This document shows, piece after piece, positions 4,512 through 7,071 of a stretch of 7,071 nucleotides of DNA (positions are counted from its first letter, which is position 1; each line of letters starts with the position of its first letter). The notes under the pieces were generated by a model, which saw only the letters and a program-made list of their open reading frames with translations, had not been told where the DNA came from and searched no databases. This stretch comes from JAMLHN01 sp035708745 (GTDB taxonomy: Bacteria; Chloroflexota; Chloroflexia; Thermomicrobiales; UBA6265), in NCBI GenBank assembly GCA_035708745.1, contig DASTFJ010000190.1, positions 1 through 7,071 on the forward strand, written 5' to 3'. Both the position numbers and the translations under genes were made by a program.

Positions 4512-6975
4512 GCGGACGACCCAGCAGCTGGACCACGAGCTCGATATCTTCTGGAATGCACTCGTTGCCGGCGATTCGCCGCTGCCCGAGTCGGCGGAAA
4601 CTGCCGTGGCGGCCCGGCTTGCGCGCCTGGAGGCAGCACCGCCTCCGCGGGCGGGCTTTCTGGACGATCTCTGGGCCCAGCTCATGGAACCCGATGCCGT
4701 CGAGCCGATCCTTCCCGTCGAACCGGCGCCGGTTGTTGCGATCGCGCCACGACCAGTTCGTCCCGCGTGGGACACCCGCTCCCACTTCCAGCGGTGGGGC
4801 AAGCTGGCGGCGGCTATCGCCGCGCTCCTGGCCGTTGCCGCCGTCGGCGCGCTGTTGGTCACCGACCGGCAGCAGAGTGGCCCAGCTCCGGCCGGGCAGC
4901 CCTGGTCGATGACCGGCGGTAACCCCGGCAAGACCAATGCCAATCCCGCTGGCTCGCCCATCGCCGATCCGACGATGCAATGGCGCACCGAAACCAATGG
5001 GCGCATCGACGGGGCGCCAGTAGCGGCCGATGGTGTGATTTTCGTCGGCAACCAGGAACATGCCGTGGTTGCGCTCGATGCCGATACTGGCCTGCAGCTC
5101 TGGGAAGCAAATGTGCGCAAGCCGGTGGCGAGCACGGTTGCGGCCGCGAACGGCATCGTGGTGGCGGGGACGTCCACGAGCTTGTATGGACTCGACATCG
5201 AGACTGGACAAACAGTCTGGCAACGTGAAGACCTGATCCCCCAGGGAGCACCCACCATCGTCGACGATACGGTCTTCGTCGTCGATGTCACATTCCGGAT
5301 TCGTGCTCTTGCGCTCGAAACCGGGGAGGATCGCTGGAGTTCGGATCCCTCTGCGACCGCGCCCGCCTTTGCCATCGATGAGCACGATCATCGCCTGATC
5401 GCGACAACGGAAGCCGGAATCGTGTGGGGCATTTCTACCGAGGATGGCGCTCAACTTTGGCAGGTCGATCCGGGTCTCGGACCGCTGGGAACGCCGCTGA
5501 TCGATGGGGATTGGGTCGGCATTCCGATCCAGGGTGGTGTTGCGCGGATCGATGGCGCCACCGGAGCGCCAGGTCTGAAGAACGCGCTCCCCTTCGAGGG
5601 AATTCCGGCTCTCGCCCTGGCTGGAGATCAACTGGTGGCAAGCACCGACGTCAGGGTGGTGGCATACGATCGCGACAGCCTGGACGTTCGATGGAGCAAT
5701 CAGCTGCTGACCGGACTAACCGGCGGTGTGACCATGGGTTCCAGCAGCATTTATCTCCCCACCTCCGATCGCGAGCTGATCGCGCTCGACCGCGCCACCG
5801 GCAGCGTGCAATGGAGCCTGTCGCTCGACGAAGTACCGCAAGTCGCGCCCGCGGTGACGAACGATCGTCTCTACCTCTCCACCAGGGCCGGCTCGATTGC
5901 TGCCATCGGCACTGACGGACCGGCGATTCTGAATGCCCCCTCCATCGGCACGGTGGCAGTCGCCGGTAGTTCAGCACGCGCCCTCTGGCAAAGCTTCGGT
6001 GGTCCGCATCCCTTGCAGAATCCGACGGGCATCGCGGTCGCTCCAACCGGCGAGATCTGGGTATGCGATACCGCCAACGACCGCTTGCAAGTCTTCGATA
6101 CCAATGGCAGCTTCCTGCGCGAGTTCGGATCGCACGGATCGGCGCCGGGCGAGTTCGACTTTGGCGAAGAAACCGCTGAGCTGGATGGCTATGCGCCGCT
6201 GGGCCACCATTGCAGTCTCGCGTTCGATGCCAGTGGCGCGCTCTATGTGGCCGACACCGCCAACCAGCGGGTGCAACGATTCCCTGCCAGCGCGCTTGTT
6301 TGGATGATTCATTCCTGCTGCACGATCCAGGAGAACGGTACGCCGCAGCCGTATCCGTCCAGCGCGGCTGAGCCCGATCTGATCGTGGGATCGGAGGGAA
6401 CCGGCCCAGGACAATTCCTGTTCGCCAGCGATGTGGTGATCGCCCCCAACGGCGATATCTTCGTAGGCGACCGACATCGAATGGATGTCCAACGATTCGA
6501 CTCGAACGGGAAGTACATCGAGACCATTGGGAAGCCTGTCACCGACGATCCGCTGGCTCCCGGAACCTTTTTCGGCATCGATGGAATCGCAATGGACCGG
6601 GAGGGCCGGCTTCTTGTTGCTGACGACGAGCCGCAACAGATCGACCGGCTCGAACCTGATGGAACCTGGACTGTTTTCTCGTTGTCGCGGCGCGACTTTC
6701 GTATCAACGGCATAGGGGCCGACGCTGAGGGCTACCTGTTCGTCGCCCAGATCGACCTTATAGAAGGCGCATTCTGGATCTATGACGCCAATGGCAAGCC
6801 GGTTGGTCGGGTAGGCGAGTTCGGCGCCGGGCTGGGTGAATTCGACGGCCCGGCTGGAGTCGCCCTCGATGGGGACGGGCACATCTTCGTCACCGACTGG
6901 GCGACGGGTCGAGTCCAGAAATTCCAGCTCGACTACGAGCAGATCGAAGCGGCCGCCGAGGACTCCGGCGGCTAG
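4504..6975 (+). CDS. Membrane-anchored putative anti-sigma factor with PQQ-like and NHL beta-propellers
   Basis: This 823-residue protein starts inside the sigma gene, with AGGAAGGGG a few bases upstream. Residues 1-95 are a helical cytoplasmic domain (LDHELDIFWNALVAGD near the start) followed by a Pro/Ala linker. It has no HxxxCxxC zinc motif, so its anti-sigma role rests on gene order and topology. A single transmembrane helix spans about 99-120. Outside lie at least seven PQQ/BamB-type blades with the (A/L)LD..TG...W pattern (188-203, 227-242, 266-281, 307-322, 346-361, 385-400, 425-440) and a degenerate eighth near 465. Six NHL-type repeats follow (506-532, 565-593, 639-666, 691-717, 732-760, 781-807), enough for a second, six-bladed propeller. 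A loop with adjacent cysteines C605/C606 separates NHL repeats 2 and 3. The propellers probably bind a protein, sugar or wall component; enzymatic PQQ binding is unlikely. The fold assignments are strong, the regulatory role likely, the ligand unknown. Confidence 0.85.
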   Translation: MTERTTQQLDHELDIFWNALVAGDSPLPESAETAVAARLARLEAAPPPRAGFLDDLWAQLMEPDAVEPILPVEPAPVVAIAPRPVRPAWDTRSHFQRWGKLAAAIAALLAVAAVGALLVTDRQQSGPAPAGQPWSMTGGNPGKTNANPAGSPIADPTMQWRTETNGRIDGAPVAADGVIFVGNQEHAVVALDADTGLQLWEANVRKPVASTVAAANGIVVAGTSTSLYGLDIETGQTVWQREDLIPQGAPTIVDDTVFVVDVTFRIRALALETGEDRWSSDPSATAPAFAIDEHDHRLIATTEAGIVWGISTEDGAQLWQVDPGLGPLGTPLIDGDWVGIPIQGGVARIDGATGAPGLKNALPFEGIPALALAGDQLVASTDVRVVAYDRDSLDVRWSNQLLTGLTGGVTMGSSSIYLPTSDRELIALDRATGSVQWSLSLDEVPQVAPAVTNDRLYLSTRAGSIAAIGTDGPAILNAPSIGTVAVAGSSARALWQSFGGPHPLQNPTGIAVAPTGEIWVCDTANDRLQVFDTNGSFLREFGSHGSAPGEFDFGEETAELDGYAPLGHHCSLAFDASGALYVADTANQRVQRFPASALVWMIHSCCTIQENGTPQPYPSSAAEPDLIVGSEGTGPGQFLFASDVVIAPNGDIFVGDRHRMDVQRFDSNGKYIETIGKPVTDDPLAPGTFFGIDGIAMDREGRLLVADDEPQQIDRLEPDGTWTVFSLSRRDFRINGIGADAEGYLFVAQIDLIEGAFWIYDANGKPVGRVGEFGAGLGEFDGPAGVALDGDGHIFVTDWATGRVQKFQLDYEQIEAAAEDSGG

Positions 6976-7071
6976 AACGAATTCGTCCACCCGCTTCCTG
7001 TTCTTCGACAACCAGATTCGAACACTGGCGTGGCCGAATCGCGGCCTGCCCGGCGTGAGCTTTGCCTGCAC
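6976..7071. other. Unassigned right-edge sequence
   Basis: These 96 bases after the propeller gene show no convincing start with a ribosome site, no T-run terminator and no RNA gene. A weak GGCCG/CGGCC hairpin lies at 7032-7046. Open frames cross it on the minus strand but show nothing recognisable, so a neighbouring gene may begin or end beyond the edge. Confidence 0.3.

Noticed and set aside
4354..5631. Long open frame of 425 codons on the minus strand opposite the sigma/propeller genes
   Set aside because: Its translation is Arg/Gly-rich with no recognisable domain, while the plus strand encodes clear propeller blades; it follows from GC-rich codon phase.
7005..7035. tRNA T-loop-like GTTCGAATC on the minus strand near the right edge
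   Set aside because: The flanking bases do not form a 5-bp T stem, and no acceptor or anticodon arm is visible.
5971..7071. Minus-strand open frame of 366 codons reaching the right edge
   Set aside because: It lies antisense to the NHL repeats and has no motif or ribosome site of its own.

Overview
This 7.07 kb window comes from a GC-rich bacterial chromosome and is almost fully coding. My best guess is a member of the Chloroflexota, Thermomicrobia-like. That rests on base composition, the Asp/Arg/Ile-rich codon texture (many GATC and CGAT runs) and a sigma factor paired with a large membrane-anchored propeller protein. It is inference, not proof. There are no rRNA or tRNA genes, CRISPR arrays, insertion sequences or phage modules.

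Left part (1-3292), probably metabolic. A gene truncated by the window edge reads leftward from a GTG at 167 and looks like the N-terminus of a terpenoid-cyclase/prenyltransferase-fold (alpha/alpha-toroid) protein. Across a 313-bp divergent region lies a two-gene operon reading right. The first gene is a PLP-dependent lyase/decarboxylase very similar to sphingosine-1-phosphate lyase. The second, overlapping it by 11 bp, is an M81-family (microcystinase MlrC-like) metallopeptidase. The lyase keeps its catalytic lysine, but part of the site that holds the substrate phosphate in true S1P lyases is changed, so its substrate is probably different. Its leader carries repeated CCTCAC elements that can pair with the ribosome binding site.

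Middle (3293-3926). A small single gene on the minus strand encodes an 82-residue protein with a conserved KYPIDTEEHVRAAWSYI core (DUF6582-like). It ends in a very strong intrinsic terminator with a 15-bp stem. No other gene is visible here.

Right part (3927-6975), probably regulatory. An ECF-type sigma factor overlaps by 8 bp an 823-residue protein. That protein has an anti-sigma-like cytoplasmic N-terminus, one transmembrane helix, a PQQ/BamB-like beta-propeller of about eight blades and a six-repeat NHL propeller. The pair reads as a one-operon signalling unit in which the outside propellers sense or bind something and the inner domain holds the sigma factor. This is the most unusual architecture in the window. 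The last 96 bases hold nothing I can assign.
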